Counted from the stretch's first letter, positions 1 through 9,669 are shown. The stretch is 64,000 nucleotides of DNA from an uncultured Bacteriovorax sp. (GCA_946480715.1 CAMLKK010000002.1:131350-195349); one strand, 5' to 3'. Notes: generated by a model not told the origin, from the letters alone. Numbers and translations are program-made.

Positions 1-301
1 TGATATTTTCCCAAGACTCGATGGGATACTTGCTCAGGATTAAATTGCCATGATGACCGTGTTCGTAAAGGGCATTTTGGGCGTAAGAAAAATGAGGCCA
101 CAATGCATCGGCGAAGTATTCGAACTGTTTGTCGATCATTCCTTTTTCTTTAAACTTTTCATTTTTGCCGACAACTTCCTGAAGAAGAACAATATCCGCA
201 TCTGTAGATGCGATAAATTCTTTCATCGAATCCAACGTATAGACTGTATTTTTCCAATCGAATCCTTTATGAATGTTGAAGGATAAAATTTTTAATTTCA
301 T
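1..301 (-). CDS. Endonuclease/exonuclease/phosphatase family protein (partial, N-terminal 100 residues)
   Basis: Reading the minus strand from an ATG at 301 gives an open frame that runs off the left edge of the window. It begins MKLKILSFNIHKG and contains ADIVLLQEV about 35 residues in and HGNLILSKYPI near the edge. These match the first conserved blocks of the EEP superfamily (DNase I/exonuclease III/sphingomyelinase fold): the metal-binding N of SFNI and the E of LQEV are present. There is no signal peptide, so it is probably cytoplasmic. Substrate (nucleic acid, phospholipid or other phosphodiester) cannot be decided from the fragment. It is divergent from the 5'-nucleotidase gene, with an 84 bp shared upstream region. 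Confidence 0.85.
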   Translation of the reverse strand, partial: MKLKILSFNIHKGFDWKNTVYTLDSMKEFIASTDADIVLLQEVVGKNEKFKEKGMIDKQFEYFADALWPHFSYAQNALYEHGHHGNLILSKYPIESWENI

Positions 302-385
302 TGGGCACCCATACACATGAGAGCAAGTTGTTCGCCAAAGCGTTGGCATCGACTATGCATTTCAGGCGCTCAAGGCAGGTGCATT

Positions 386-1921
386 ATGAAGAAAAACATT
401 TCTCTCGCTCTTTTTTTGTTCTTGGCGTTTTCGCCTTTCACGAATGTATATGCGCGACTTGTCCAGATCCTGCACACAAATGATACACACTCATTTTTAG
501 ATAATTCTGTTCACGATAAAAATCGTGGAGGGATGGAAAGATTAAAAACAATGATTGATGCTTACAAATCCAAAATGGAAGCAGTGGGCGTGAAATCTCT
601 GGTGATGGATGCCGGAGACTTTCTCGAAGGAAATATTTATTACATGGCCGAAAAAGGCAGAAAAACTTTTCAGATCCATAATGAAATTGGTTACGACGTT
701 GCGATTATGGGAAACCATGATTGGTTGATGGGGACAAATGAATTGAATAAAATATTAGGCGAGTTTGATTTAAAATATAAATTCATTACTGCGAATTTAG
801 AAATTTCAAATCAACATCCCAATCTCAAAGAAAAAATTAAACCTTACGCTGAATTCGATATTGATGGTATTAAGATTGGTGTTGTTGGAATCACCACTGA
901 TGAAATTTTTTATAAGTGGAGATTTGAACGCGGACTCATCACCAATCCACTTGATAGCGCTGTCAAATACGAACAAATTCTGAAAGAGCGTGGCAACGAT
1001 GCAATCATTGCTCTTACACATATTGGTGTTTTTTCTGATCGAAGAATGGTGGCCCGTTCACGTTATATAGATTTAGTTGTGGGAGGACATTCGCATGATG
1101 CTCTCTACAAAGAAAAGTATGAGGAGAATCGTGACGGTAGACAAATTCCTATCGTTCAAGCAGGAGCTCATACGGAGTACCTTGGCCGCATCTTAGTTGA
1201 TATTGAAAAAGGAAAACCGCTTAAGATAGTGAAGTACGAACTCATTCCCCTCAATATAAAAGGTGACAACGAATCTATTAAATCACTCGTTGCTGAAGCG
1301 GATGTTGAGCTTGAAACTCTCTACGGTAAAGAATGGTTAGAAAAGAAAGTAGGCATTTCCCGTCTCAAACCAGGTGATGATGAGGGTATGAAAAAGTGGG
1401 CAAGCTTTATTGGAAAATCAATCAAAGATAAAGTCGAAGCCGATATAGCCATTCATGTTCCGCCAATGAATGGTGAGAATTATCCTGTGGGTGATGTTAA
1501 TCGCAGAGATCTTTTCAATTCATTTCCCCGCGTTTTGGACATTCACGATAAATATGGCTGGAACATCTATACATCTAAAGTGCGCGGTGTCTGGCTACGT
1601 TTGACGATCGAATCTCTCAGCTTGTTTGGTCAGCCCCTTATACTCGCGGGAATCGATGTCGATTATATCCGCACGCCGCTAGGATTTAAGATTCGTAAAA
1701 TGCGAGTCAATGGTGAACGAATCAATCCATTCAAAAATTATACAGTCGCTTTTACTGAGGGAATTGTGAAAGGTGCCCAAGGTGTAGATGATCGAACAGT
1801 GGCGATTCTTCGTCATCCGAAAGATACCAAAATAAAAATTTGGCAAACGCTCGAAGAAAAACTAGAAAAAGAAGAAGTTCCCGCCAGCGTCTATGATAAC
1901 GTGAGCTTCCTCTCATTCTGA
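386..1921 (+). CDS. Secreted 5'-nucleotidase/UshA-type metallophosphatase
   Basis: 511 residues, starting at the ATG at 386, which opens a clean Sec signal peptide (MKKNISLALFLFLAFSP, cleaved near VYA). An in-frame start at 317 would place extra polar residues before it. The calcineurin-like metal motifs are all there in order: LHTNDTHS, GDFLEGN, GNHDW, THIG and GGHSHD, followed by GAHTEYLG. The C-terminal half fits the 5'-nucleotidase C domain that selects the nucleotide. The family hydrolyses nucleoside 5'-phosphates or UDP-sugars in the periplasm to salvage nucleosides and phosphate. Length is typical of UshA/NucA proteins (about 520-550). It meets the minus-strand RND gene tail to tail with a 4 bp gap. 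Confidence 0.9.
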   Translation: MKKNISLALFLFLAFSPFTNVYARLVQILHTNDTHSFLDNSVHDKNRGGMERLKTMIDAYKSKMEAVGVKSLVMDAGDFLEGNIYYMAEKGRKTFQIHNEIGYDVAIMGNHDWLMGTNELNKILGEFDLKYKFITANLEISNQHPNLKEKIKPYAEFDIDGIKIGVVGITTDEIFYKWRFERGLITNPLDSAVKYEQILKERGNDAIIALTHIGVFSDRRMVARSRYIDLVVGGHSHDALYKEKYEENRDGRQIPIVQAGAHTEYLGRILVDIEKGKPLKIVKYELIPLNIKGDNESIKSLVAEADVELETLYGKEWLEKKVGISRLKPGDDEGMKKWASFIGKSIKDKVEADIAIHVPPMNGENYPVGDVNRRDLFNSFPRVLDIHDKYGWNIYTSKVRGVWLRLTIESLSLFGQPLILAGIDVDYIRTPLGFKIRKMRVNGERINPFKNYTVAFTEGIVKGAQGVDDRTVAILRHPKDTKIKIWQTLEEKLEKEEVPASVYDNVSFLSF

Positions 1922-1925
1922 AATT

Positions 1926-4217
1926 TTATTTTTTATTGCGTTTGAAAAATTCTTTAACGAGTGGAAAGACAATCATACAAATGATGTAGGAAGAAACTTG
2001 TCCGAGAATAGAAATCCAAGCAACCCCTTTTAACATTTTTGAACTCGCAAAGAGCAGTGATCCAAATCCAAGAATGGAAATAATGGCGCCAAGTTGAATG
2101 GCATGTGAATCAAGTGCCGCCGATAAAAGTGGAGGATGACCTTCGCGTTCCCGGTGATGAACATGCACTCCCATATCAATTCCGGCCGCTAAAACTTGGG
2201 GAATCATGGCGACGTTTAGAATGGTGAAGGGAACACCGACAAGACCCATGAGCGCCACGAGAAGAACAATACAACAAACGAGTTGGAATTCGAGATAGAG
2301 AGCATCTTTAATTCTTCGGAAGTCGAGCCAGAAAATAAAAAGTGTTCCGGCCAGAAATAAAAAGAGAACGAATTGACCGTCTTCAATTATGTGATGAAGG
2401 ATTTCAGCAAAGACGAGAGTATCAGAACCCACTTCCATACCTGGAAATTCTTTTTTGGCGTTTTGAAGTGTCTGAGCATATCGACGAATATTATCGTAAG
2501 TTCCCTGACGCTCTTTCGGAAAAACGAGCAGGATATTTCCATCTTCACCGAAATTGTCATTGATTGGTTTCGGAATAAAAGACCTGTCGTACGGTGCAGT
2601 TTCCAACCACGTAAGGATTTTTTCTTTTTTAAGACCTGATTTTTCTTCCAGCTCTTTTTCATCTGCTTTTAGAACGTATGTTCTCAGCTTTTGCATGCGC
2701 GATTGGCGTTTGGCCATGTCATCAGGAACGAGATCGTAGAGTGAGACAACCATATCCACAGTATGATCATTTTCTTCTGAACGCAGCCACCCACTGAGCT
2801 CTTCCACTTGTTCTTTATCACGGGCCGCAATTGCCGACGGTGTAATCGCTCTTCCGAATATCTGATCAGTCATTGCATTTATTTTTTGCAATTCAGGCGG
2901 GAAGTTGTGCAGTTTTTCGAAATCGTATTCAAAGCGTGAATGATAAAGTCCAAAAAGGATAACGGGAATGAGAATGAAGAGACCTTTTCTCCAACCATAC
3001 TTTACAGGATATTTTCCAAGCACAAAGCTTGATTGGATTTTCGAGAAATTTTCGGGAAGGATTTTGGCCATCAACGGGAAGGCGAGTACGAAAACTAAAT
3101 AGATTACAAGAATACCAATTCCCGCAATAATTCCCAATTCCGAAAAACCACGAAAATCAGAATAAGCTAAAATAAAAAATGAACATGAAGTTGTCAGTGC
3201 GGATGAGAAAAGGGCCTTGCGGCTTAGATGGAAATAGGTATTTCTAATGGCCACATCTTTAACAGCGCCTTTCGTTCTTTCTTGATGATAGCGGCGGATA
3301 AAATGGATTCCAAATTCTGCCCCTAGACCTGAAAGAATAGCGAGTAGGAAGCCCGTGAGAATGTTAATTTGTCCGATGACAACGGCCGCAAGTCCCGCCG
3401 TTAAACACATTGAGATGATAACAAAGACCGCAGTGCTCACGGCACCTGCGATTGTTCCTAATCCCCAAAGCAGGAGAAGCACGATGGCCACATTACTGAT
3501 GATTCCTGTTTTAGAAATGTCTTTTTCAAATTGAACTTCTTCTTCGGCCTTTTCTACGTATCGACCAGAGAGGGAGTAAGGAAACTTAAATGATTGATCA
3601 ATAGTTTCTTTTACATTTTTGATGAGTTCTCTAGAGCGTTTTAAATTCGTTGAATCAAATTCAGGACGAATTAATAGCATGGCGTACTTTTTATCCTGAG
3701 AAAGGAAGTATTGATCAGTGCTTGTTCTCTTCTTGAGTTTATTAAAAAAATCTTTGGCCTCTTGCACTTGTTCTGCATGATCGCTTTCATCGACAAGGCC
3801 AAGTCCCGTTGTATCAACAACTTCGTTTGAGAACAAAACTTGTGCATGTTCAGTCAGTTGTTTGAAATCTTTTTTAGGAAGAATAAAGAGCGCTTTGTCT
3901 TTAAGGGCGAATTCTTCTCTTTCAAAATAAGTATATTTAATGTCTTTCAGGTCATGAAGTTTTTCACTCATGGGAACAAGTGTTTTCTCCGGACTGGTCA
4001 TCGGGCCAACGAGAACAATGACGTATCCGCCTCCGCCAACTTTAGCGACCACGTTGTTCATTTCGCGAATGCTTTCTGAGTCTTCCGGGAGAAGTCCCGC
4101 TAAATCAAGGTTGATTTTCAGATGGGAAGCATAGTTGAATCCAACAACGGCCAAACACAGAAGCACGAGAGGAGCTGCCCAAAAATACTTGAGATTGAAC
4201 TGGAGGAGTTTTTTCAT
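1926..4217 (-). CDS. RND-superfamily (MMPL/HpnN-like) lipid exporter
   Basis: 763 residues with the layout of MMPL-type RND transporters: an N-terminal transmembrane helix, a large periplasmic loop (about residues 45-235), a five-helix block (about 240-390), a second periplasmic loop, and a final helix block. This is the HpnN/MmpL class, which moves hydrophobic lipids such as hopanoids across the inner membrane using the proton gradient. It lacks the long loops of AcrB-type drug pumps. It is transcribed divergently from an MlaC/HpnM-like periplasmic protein and a TolC-type channel, which suggests one lipid export system. A promoter-like TGTACA-N17-TATTAA lies exactly six bases upstream of the ATG, implying a leaderless message. 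The substrate is inferred only from family and context. Confidence 0.85.
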   Translation of the reverse strand: MKKLLQFNLKYFWAAPLVLLCLAVVGFNYASHLKINLDLAGLLPEDSESIREMNNVVAKVGGGGYVIVLVGPMTSPEKTLVPMSEKLHDLKDIKYTYFEREEFALKDKALFILPKKDFKQLTEHAQVLFSNEVVDTTGLGLVDESDHAEQVQEAKDFFNKLKKRTSTDQYFLSQDKKYAMLLIRPEFDSTNLKRSRELIKNVKETIDQSFKFPYSLSGRYVEKAEEEVQFEKDISKTGIISNVAIVLLLLWGLGTIAGAVSTAVFVIISMCLTAGLAAVVIGQINILTGFLLAILSGLGAEFGIHFIRRYHQERTKGAVKDVAIRNTYFHLSRKALFSSALTTSCSFFILAYSDFRGFSELGIIAGIGILVIYLVFVLAFPLMAKILPENFSKIQSSFVLGKYPVKYGWRKGLFILIPVILFGLYHSRFEYDFEKLHNFPPELQKINAMTDQIFGRAITPSAIAARDKEQVEELSGWLRSEENDHTVDMVVSLYDLVPDDMAKRQSRMQKLRTYVLKADEKELEEKSGLKKEKILTWLETAPYDRSFIPKPINDNFGEDGNILLVFPKERQGTYDNIRRYAQTLQNAKKEFPGMEVGSDTLVFAEILHHIIEDGQFVLFLFLAGTLFIFWLDFRRIKDALYLEFQLVCCIVLLVALMGLVGVPFTILNVAMIPQVLAAGIDMGVHVHHREREGHPPLLSAALDSHAIQLGAIISILGFGSLLFASSKMLKGVAWISILGQVSSYIICMIVFPLVKEFFKRNKK

Positions 4218-4223
4218 GGGAAA

Positions 4224-4252
4224 TTAATAGGTTGTTTACTGTAGTTTGTACA
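4224..4252 (-). promoter_or_regulatory. Leaderless-type promoter of the RND exporter gene
   Basis: On the minus strand, TGTACA (4252-4247), a 17 bp spacer and TATTAA (4229-4224) are followed by six bases and then the ATG. No ribosome binding site lies between. The predicted transcription start coincides with the start codon. Confidence 0.5.
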
Positions 4253-4331
4253 TGGAAAGATTGACTGAAGGGCCAAAAAACTATACTTCTGTCCCATTAG
4301 TATTTCTCTTTTTAATCAGATGGATATCCAT

Positions 4332-4916
4332 ATGAAAACGATGATTCGTACCCTTATTCTATTGACTCTATTTGCCCATACAAACCTGGCCTTTTCGACC
4401 GTTCCACCGGAAGAGATGATCAAAGATATTTTTGCAAAAGCAGGCAGCGAGAATCTACTGAATAATTCCTCAAAAAAGGCATCAGTTGAAAACTTCATCG
4501 ACTTCGGTGAAATGACAAAAAACATACTCGCGCAGGAATTTTCCAAACTTCCAGGACAGGAAGTGAAATGGTTTGAACAAACGATTAAGGAAATCATCAC
4601 TCGCTCTGTTTTTCCAGCAGCTCCTAAGTTCCTTGATAACGTTAAAATTTCATACAAAAAAACACAAATGGATGAAGCTAAGGCAAAAGTTTCTTCCAGC
4701 GTGAATAAAAAAGGCGATATTGTTGACGTTGATTACTTTCTTAAAAAAGAAGGTGATGAATGGAAAATCGTCGACGTGGCGATTGATGATGAATCATGGG
4801 TAACGACTATCAATGAAAAAGTTCAGAAGACAATTAAAGAAAAAGGCTGGAAGGGTTTAAAAGAACTTTTAAGCAAACGTCTTAATGAACTTAAGTCATC
4901 TAAAAAAACAACATGA
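4332..4916 (+). CDS. MlaC/Ttg2D-family periplasmic lipid-binding protein (HpnM-like)
   Basis: 194 residues from the ATG at 4332, which opens a signal peptide (MKTMIRTLILLTLFA, cleaved near AFS). An ATG at 4320 would add four residues. The mature protein has the MlaC layout: helical N-terminus with FIDFGEMTKNILAQEF, then the alternating strands VSSSVNKKGDIVDVDYFLKK and the hallmark DEWKIVDVAID segment before a C-terminal helix. MlaC proteins carry phospholipids through the periplasm, and the relative HpnM is paired with the RND protein HpnN in hopanoid transport. Here the same pairing occurs, divergent from an HpnN-like gene and overlapping a TolC gene by 4 bp (ATGA). The transported lipid is unknown. 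Confidence 0.8.
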   Translation: MKTMIRTLILLTLFAHTNLAFSTVPPEEMIKDIFAKAGSENLLNNSSKKASVENFIDFGEMTKNILAQEFSKLPGQEVKWFEQTIKEIITRSVFPAAPKFLDNVKISYKKTQMDEAKAKVSSSVNKKGDIVDVDYFLKKEGDEWKIVDVAIDDESWVTTINEKVQKTIKEKGWKGLKELLSKRLNELKSSKKTT

Positions 4917-6229
4917 GATATTTTCTCCCTCTCTTTTTTTTAATCTCTCTGACAATTGAAGCCAAAGTTCTGACTTTGAAAGAAGCGCTTGATCTCGCAG
5001 CTAAAAATAATGCTGAAGTTAAAAGTGAATCTTACAAAGCAGCGATTGCTGAAACAGATCTCACATTGATTAAAGGTGAGACGGGATTAAAAATAAATGC
5101 GCTTGCCGGTGTTGGTCCGATCAACGGTAAGAAGGGAAGTGTACTAGGTTACACGAATGAAGACACATGGGGAGCTCAATGGGTCGCAAGCCTAGAAGCA
5201 AAACTTCCACTCTACATGTGGGGACGAGAAAAAAATCTCAACCAAGCGGCTACATTAAATGCAGAAATCAATCAGCTTGATACACAAAAAAAGATTCAGG
5301 AAGTTCGCTCAAAATTAAAAGAGGCCTATTGGGGATGGCAATTCACTTCTTCCCTAAAAGATTTTGTCTCTGAAACCCAAAATGATTTAGATGATGCTCT
5401 TAAAATTCTCGCCGAGAAGAAAGCTAAAAAAGAAGATCTTCTTCGACTAGAGGTTTTAAAATATCAAGTTCAGGAAAAGCTCGTTCAAATCCAGAAAAGT
5501 GCAATGCTCGCCAAGATGGGAGTTCTTTTTTATATCGGAATTCCGCAGAGTGAGGCCATGACTTCACAACTTGAAAACGAAAGAGAGTGGATTGAAATAG
5601 ATGAGCGTGAGCTTAAAGATTTTGAATATTACCTAGAGATCATGAAAAATTCTTTTCCTGATCTTCAGAAAGTAAGCAAAGGTATTCGTGCAAAAAATGA
5701 ATTACTAGCTAACGAAAAAAAATCAGAGCTACCCGTGTTTGGAGCGCTCTTTAAATATGACTATGCTCAAACCAATCAAAGAGAAGCACAAAGAAATCCA
5801 TTCGTGCTTGATCGTTACAATCACAGTGATGTTTCAGCTGGTGTTGGACTCACATGGGATCTTGATTTTGGTGTAAAAAAATCAAAGCAGGATAAACTCA
5901 TTCTTGAAATCGCAGAATTAAAGGCGAAAGAGTACTATGCTGAAGAAGGGCTGACAGTTCTCCTTCACAAGGCCTATATGGATGTTGTCGAGGCGCATTC
6001 TCGCGCTCTCGCTCTTCAAAAAGCGTATAAAACAGCAAAAAAATGGCTCACCAACATTCAAACCTCGGTGGGGCTTGGTCTAACGCCGGCCAAAGATATC
6101 ATCGATGCTTATACGACACGCGCGTTAGTTTACAAAGATTACTACGAATCTCTCTATAATTATCACCTCGCATGGGCCCGTTTGTCGGAAGCGTGCGGTC
6201 AAGAAGTCGATCCTCTGCTACTTAATTGA
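4913..6229 (+). CDS. TolC-family outer membrane channel protein
   Basis: 438 residues with an N-terminal signal peptide (MRYFLPLFFLISLTIEA) and the two tandem outer-membrane-efflux repeats of long amphipathic helices. LTLKEALDLAAKNNAEV near the N-terminus is the classic first-repeat motif, and LLHKAYMDVVEAHSRALALQKA is in the second repeat. TolC trimers form a beta-barrel with a periplasmic alpha-barrel and accept cargo from inner-membrane pumps. The start overlaps the stop of the MlaC-like gene, so the two are almost certainly co-translated. With the divergent RND gene this makes a complete inner membrane, periplasm and outer membrane path. No membrane-fusion protein is encoded nearby, which is unusual for a TolC system. 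Confidence 0.85.
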   Translation: MRYFLPLFFLISLTIEAKVLTLKEALDLAAKNNAEVKSESYKAAIAETDLTLIKGETGLKINALAGVGPINGKKGSVLGYTNEDTWGAQWVASLEAKLPLYMWGREKNLNQAATLNAEINQLDTQKKIQEVRSKLKEAYWGWQFTSSLKDFVSETQNDLDDALKILAEKKAKKEDLLRLEVLKYQVQEKLVQIQKSAMLAKMGVLFYIGIPQSEAMTSQLENEREWIEIDERELKDFEYYLEIMKNSFPDLQKVSKGIRAKNELLANEKKSELPVFGALFKYDYAQTNQREAQRNPFVLDRYNHSDVSAGVGLTWDLDFGVKKSKQDKLILEIAELKAKEYYAEEGLTVLLHKAYMDVVEAHSRALALQKAYKTAKKWLTNIQTSVGLGLTPAKDIIDAYTTRALVYKDYYESLYNYHLAWARLSEACGQEVDPLLLN

Positions 6230-6282
6230 AGGAAGCTTGTAGATCAAGATAGAACAAAGTAAGCTCTCGGACGGAGAACTAA

Positions 6283-7839
6283 TTGAAAGATCATAAATCT
6301 GTCCCGTTAACGAAGAGCAATGTTTCCGATCAGGTCTTTCGACTGCTAGTCGAAGCTGTCACTGATTATGCCATTTTCCTATTAGACAAAGAGGGAACAA
6401 TTTTGACGTGGAATCGTGGAGCCGAAAGATTAAAAGGCTACACTTCCGAAGAAATTATCGGGCGTTCTTTTAAATTGTTTTATACACCTGACGATCTTCT
6501 TCGCAACCATCCTGAACATGAATTAGAAATTGCTAAAGATGTAGGTCGCTACGAAGAAGAAGGTTGGAGAATCAGAAAAGATGGTCGTCGATTCTGGGCC
6601 AACATTGTTATTTCAAAACTTCACGATGAACAAAATAACTTCATTGGTTTTTCTAAAATCACCCGCGATTTAACTGAAAGAAAATTTGCCGAAGAAAAAT
6701 TGCGCTTGAGCGAAGAACGCTATCGTCTGCTTGTGAACAACGTTGAAGATTATGCGATTATTACTTTGGATAAAGAAGGCTTCGTTCAGACCTGGAATAC
6801 CGGTGCTGAGAAAATTAAAGGTTACCGAGCTGACGAAATTATCGGACGTTCATATAGAGTTTTTTATTCTCAAGAAGACATTGATGCCGGAAAACCCGAT
6901 AGAGAAATGCGGGAAGTACGTGCTCATGGCAGATTTGAAGATGAAGGTTGGAGAGTCAAAAAAGATGGTTCGAAGTTTTGGGCCAACGTTATTATGACCG
7001 CACTTCGAAATGAATCAGGTGAGATCACCGGCTATTCAAAAATCACTCGTGATTTAAGTGAACGTCGCTTGGCCGAAGAAGCTTTGAAAGTGACTAATAT
7101 AAACCTCGAAGAGAAAGTCAAAAAACGCACGAGCGATTTAGAAAGGGCCCTCACAGCAAAAGATCAATTCATCTCAATTGCTTCTCATGAGTTAAACACT
7201 CCTCTGACAACACTTAAAATGCAGACACAAATGCGTATGAAGAGGCTGGAAAGAGGAACAGAACATCCTACTACCGAAACATTAGGAAAATATTTTTCTG
7301 ATGATCTGAGGCAGATTAACCGTCTGGTTCATCTCGTGGAAGATATTCTTGAGATTTCTCGCATCAATACAGGAAAACTCATTCTTAAAAAGAATCCTTG
7401 CTTACTGAACGATCTTTTGCAGGATCTCTCTGCAAGATTCTCATCTCAATTAGAGCAAAATAACATTCGCTTTGATCTTATTCTTCCGACAAGAAAAATA
7501 GAAGGTGTCTGGGATGCATTCAGATTGGAGCAGGTTTTTAGTAATATATTTTCCAATGCCATTAAATATGGTTCAGGCAATCCAATCTCAGTAACACTTG
7601 AGCAAAATGGTGACAATGCAGTCATACGTTTCATTGATCAAGGTATAGGTATTGAAGAAAAAGATTACGAAAGAATATTCGGTCAATTCGAGAGGGCCAT
7701 TTCCGCTTCGGAAATTAGTGGAATGGGTGTTGGTCTCTTTATATCTAAACAAATTGTTGAGGCCCACAACGGACGCATCTATGTTCGAAGTGTTCATGGG
7801 AAGGGTTCTACTTTCACCGTCGAGCTGCCTCTGTCATGA
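6283..7839 (+). CDS. PAS-PAS sensor histidine kinase
   Basis: 518 residues beginning at a TTG supported by a GGAG ribosome binding site six bases upstream. Two near-identical PAS domains with PAC tails (about 20-135 and 147-262) share the GWRxxKDGxxFWANV block, so they look like an internal duplication. A short coiled coil leads to HisKA, with the phospho-acceptor in SHELNTPLTT (H302), and then the HATPase domain with NAIKYGSG (N box), DQGIGIE (G1) and GMGVGLF (G2). There are no transmembrane segments, so this is a soluble kinase sensing a cytoplasmic cue such as redox state, a ligand or light. No response regulator is adjacent. It overlaps the DUF72 gene by 4 bp (ATGA). Confidence 0.92.
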   Translation: MKDHKSVPLTKSNVSDQVFRLLVEAVTDYAIFLLDKEGTILTWNRGAERLKGYTSEEIIGRSFKLFYTPDDLLRNHPEHELEIAKDVGRYEEEGWRIRKDGRRFWANIVISKLHDEQNNFIGFSKITRDLTERKFAEEKLRLSEERYRLLVNNVEDYAIITLDKEGFVQTWNTGAEKIKGYRADEIIGRSYRVFYSQEDIDAGKPDREMREVRAHGRFEDEGWRVKKDGSKFWANVIMTALRNESGEITGYSKITRDLSERRLAEEALKVTNINLEEKVKKRTSDLERALTAKDQFISIASHELNTPLTTLKMQTQMRMKRLERGTEHPTTETLGKYFSDDLRQINRLVHLVEDILEISRINTGKLILKKNPCLLNDLLQDLSARFSSQLEQNNIRFDLILPTRKIEGVWDAFRLEQVFSNIFSNAIKYGSGNPISVTLEQNGDNAVIRFIDQGIGIEEKDYERIFGQFERAISASEISGMGVGLFISKQIVEAHNGRIYVRSVHGKGSTFTVELPLS

Positions 7840-8552
7840 GTGTCATCGGAACGGCGTCCTGGTCCATTCCACGTGAACTTCAACATCATTTTCCTGCGGC
7901 CCAAAATTTATTAGAAAGTTACTCTCAAGTCTTCAATGGTGTAGAAATCAATTCTACTTTTTATAATTATCATCGTTATGAGACTTTCGAAAAATGGTAC
8001 GCACTTACTCCAGATCATTTTCAATTCTGCCTGAAACTGAATCGTAATTTTTCTCATGAAAAATTTGTCTATGATGATCAATCACTCGCTCAGTTTTTTG
8101 AAGGAGCAAAAGGATTAAAGGATAAATTCAGAGTATTGCTGATTCAGTTTCCACCAAAGCAAGAATTCAATAGGGGAGCCTGTCAGAAGCTTATCACTAA
8201 AATTCGTCACCATTTTTCAGGCAACATCGTGGTAGAGCCCCGACATGCTTCATGGATAGAGAAGGAAGCAAAAATATTTTATAAACATAACAATCTTTCT
8301 AAGGTTGTTGCTGATCCGGAAAGATGTTCACTGCCTTCAATATATGAAAACGCAGGAGGGATCACTTACTATCGTTTGCATGGTTCTCCGATCATTTATC
8401 GCAGCTCTTATGACCCGCAAGTTTTGGAAGTTCTCTCCCAGATCATAAAATGTAATGACTGGTGTATCTTTGATAACACGGGCAGCGGGCATGGCACAGC
8501 TAATGCTCTTGATCTCAATTCTTTGTTAAGGCAAGCTCTTTGCAAAAATTAA
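7836..8552 (+). CDS. DUF72 (YecE-like) family protein
   Basis: 238 residues. The N-terminal VIGTASWSIP, the FNGVEINSTFYNYHR motif and FCLKLNRNFSHEKF are the signature blocks of the DUF72/YecE TIM-barrel family, and IVVEPRHASWIEKEA and YYRLHGSP also fit. The biochemical role of the family is not established. Its start overlaps the stop of the histidine kinase gene by 4 bp, so the two are translationally coupled, an association that may point to a stress or redox role. Length (family about 230-290) and motifs suggest an intact protein. Confidence 0.88.
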   Translation: MSVIGTASWSIPRELQHHFPAAQNLLESYSQVFNGVEINSTFYNYHRYETFEKWYALTPDHFQFCLKLNRNFSHEKFVYDDQSLAQFFEGAKGLKDKFRVLLIQFPPKQEFNRGACQKLITKIRHHFSGNIVVEPRHASWIEKEAKIFYKHNNLSKVVADPERCSLPSIYENAGGITYYRLHGSPIIYRSSYDPQVLEVLSQIIKCNDWCIFDNTGSGHGTANALDLNSLLRQALCKN

Positions 8553-8584
8553 GATGACAATTTGTTTTGACAAGGATGTTTAAA

Positions 8585-9625
8585 ATGAAACTAAGAGATC
8601 TGATCCCTTTGCTATTGATTTTCTTCCTTATCTCAATCGGTAATACAAAACTTTTTGCTGACAACAAAGCTCCACAACCAAACATGGATATGCAAAAAGT
8701 CCTTAACGCTTACGAGAGTGACAAAGGTAAGCCGCTCAACTCACTTTCACCAGCTGAAGCGCGCAAGCAATCGAGTATTGCTGATGCAGTTAAAAAAGTG
8801 ATGAAGAAAGAAAAACTAAAAGTTAAAGAGAATGTTGCAGAAGAAAAAATTCAAGTCGATGGGGCAGCTGGAAAAATAGCTGCCACTGTTTATCGCCCAC
8901 CTGGAAAAGATTTAAAGCCTATTGTCGTTTATTTTCCCGGAGGTGGCTGGGTGCTGGACGACTCTGAGGATTATGCGGCCACCGCACGTTCATTGGCCGC
9001 GAAGACTAATGCAATCTTTGTGTCCGTAGATTATCGTCGGGCACCGGAACACAAATTCCCGGCCGCTCATGAAGATGCTTTCGCCGCATACAAGTGGGTT
9101 TTAGGTAATGCTGTTACTTTGGGGGGCGATGGAAAACGTGTCGCCGTTGCAGGAGAGAGCGCGGGTGGTAACCTTGCTCTCAATGTCGCCATTCGTGCAA
9201 GAGATGAAAAAATTCAAACGCCAGTTCATCAGCTCATTATCTATCCAGTGGCCGGTCAATATATGGAGACCGCTTCCTACAAAGAAAGTGGAGATACAAA
9301 ACCGCTTAATAAGGCCGGAATGGAGTGGTTTTTTTCCCAATATCTCAATCATCCTGATGAAGCTAAAGATTTAAGAATTAATCTAGTGAGTGCTAATTTT
9401 CTGAGTTTAGCTCCAACAACTATTATCAGCGCTGAAATTGATCCTCTTCGCAGTGAAGGTCGTGATCTAGCGGATAAAATGAAAGAACAAAACGTTGATG
9501 TAGATTACAAACTGTATAGGGGAGTTACTCATGAGTTCTTTGGTATGGCCCCTGTCGTTAAGGAAGCTCGAAAGGCCCAAGAATATGCTGCTAAAAAAAT
9601 GAAAAATAGTTTTAAAAGAATTTAA
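8585..9625 (+). CDS. Secreted HSL-type alpha/beta-hydrolase (esterase/lipase)
   Basis: 346 residues from the ATG at 8585, which has AAGGA eight bases upstream. The N-terminus is a signal peptide (LIPLLLIFFLISIGNTKLFA). The catalytic domain shows the hormone-sensitive-lipase family oxyanion motif as FPGGGW (HGGGW with the usual H replaced by P), the nucleophile elbow GESAGGN, an acid region SAEIDPLRSEG and the catalytic His in VTHEFFGM. Members hydrolyse short and medium chain acyl esters. A helical linker of about 70 residues separates the signal peptide from the enzyme. The gene follows the DUF72 gene by 32 bp and may share its transcript. Confidence 0.88.
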   Translation: MKLRDLIPLLLIFFLISIGNTKLFADNKAPQPNMDMQKVLNAYESDKGKPLNSLSPAEARKQSSIADAVKKVMKKEKLKVKENVAEEKIQVDGAAGKIAATVYRPPGKDLKPIVVYFPGGGWVLDDSEDYAATARSLAAKTNAIFVSVDYRRAPEHKFPAAHEDAFAAYKWVLGNAVTLGGDGKRVAVAGESAGGNLALNVAIRARDEKIQTPVHQLIIYPVAGQYMETASYKESGDTKPLNKAGMEWFFSQYLNHPDEAKDLRINLVSANFLSLAPTTIISAEIDPLRSEGRDLADKMKEQNVDVDYKLYRGVTHEFFGMAPVVKEARKAQEYAAKKMKNSFKRI

Positions 9626-9669
9626 AAAATTTGATCCACAGGCCATAATTGAATTCTAAGGAGTTTATT

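Noticed and set aside
6283..6900. Internal repeat in the histidine kinase gene as a possible DNA-level repeat
   Set aside because: The similarity is between two PAS domains at protein level. Nucleotide sequences have diverged, so it is an old domain duplication.
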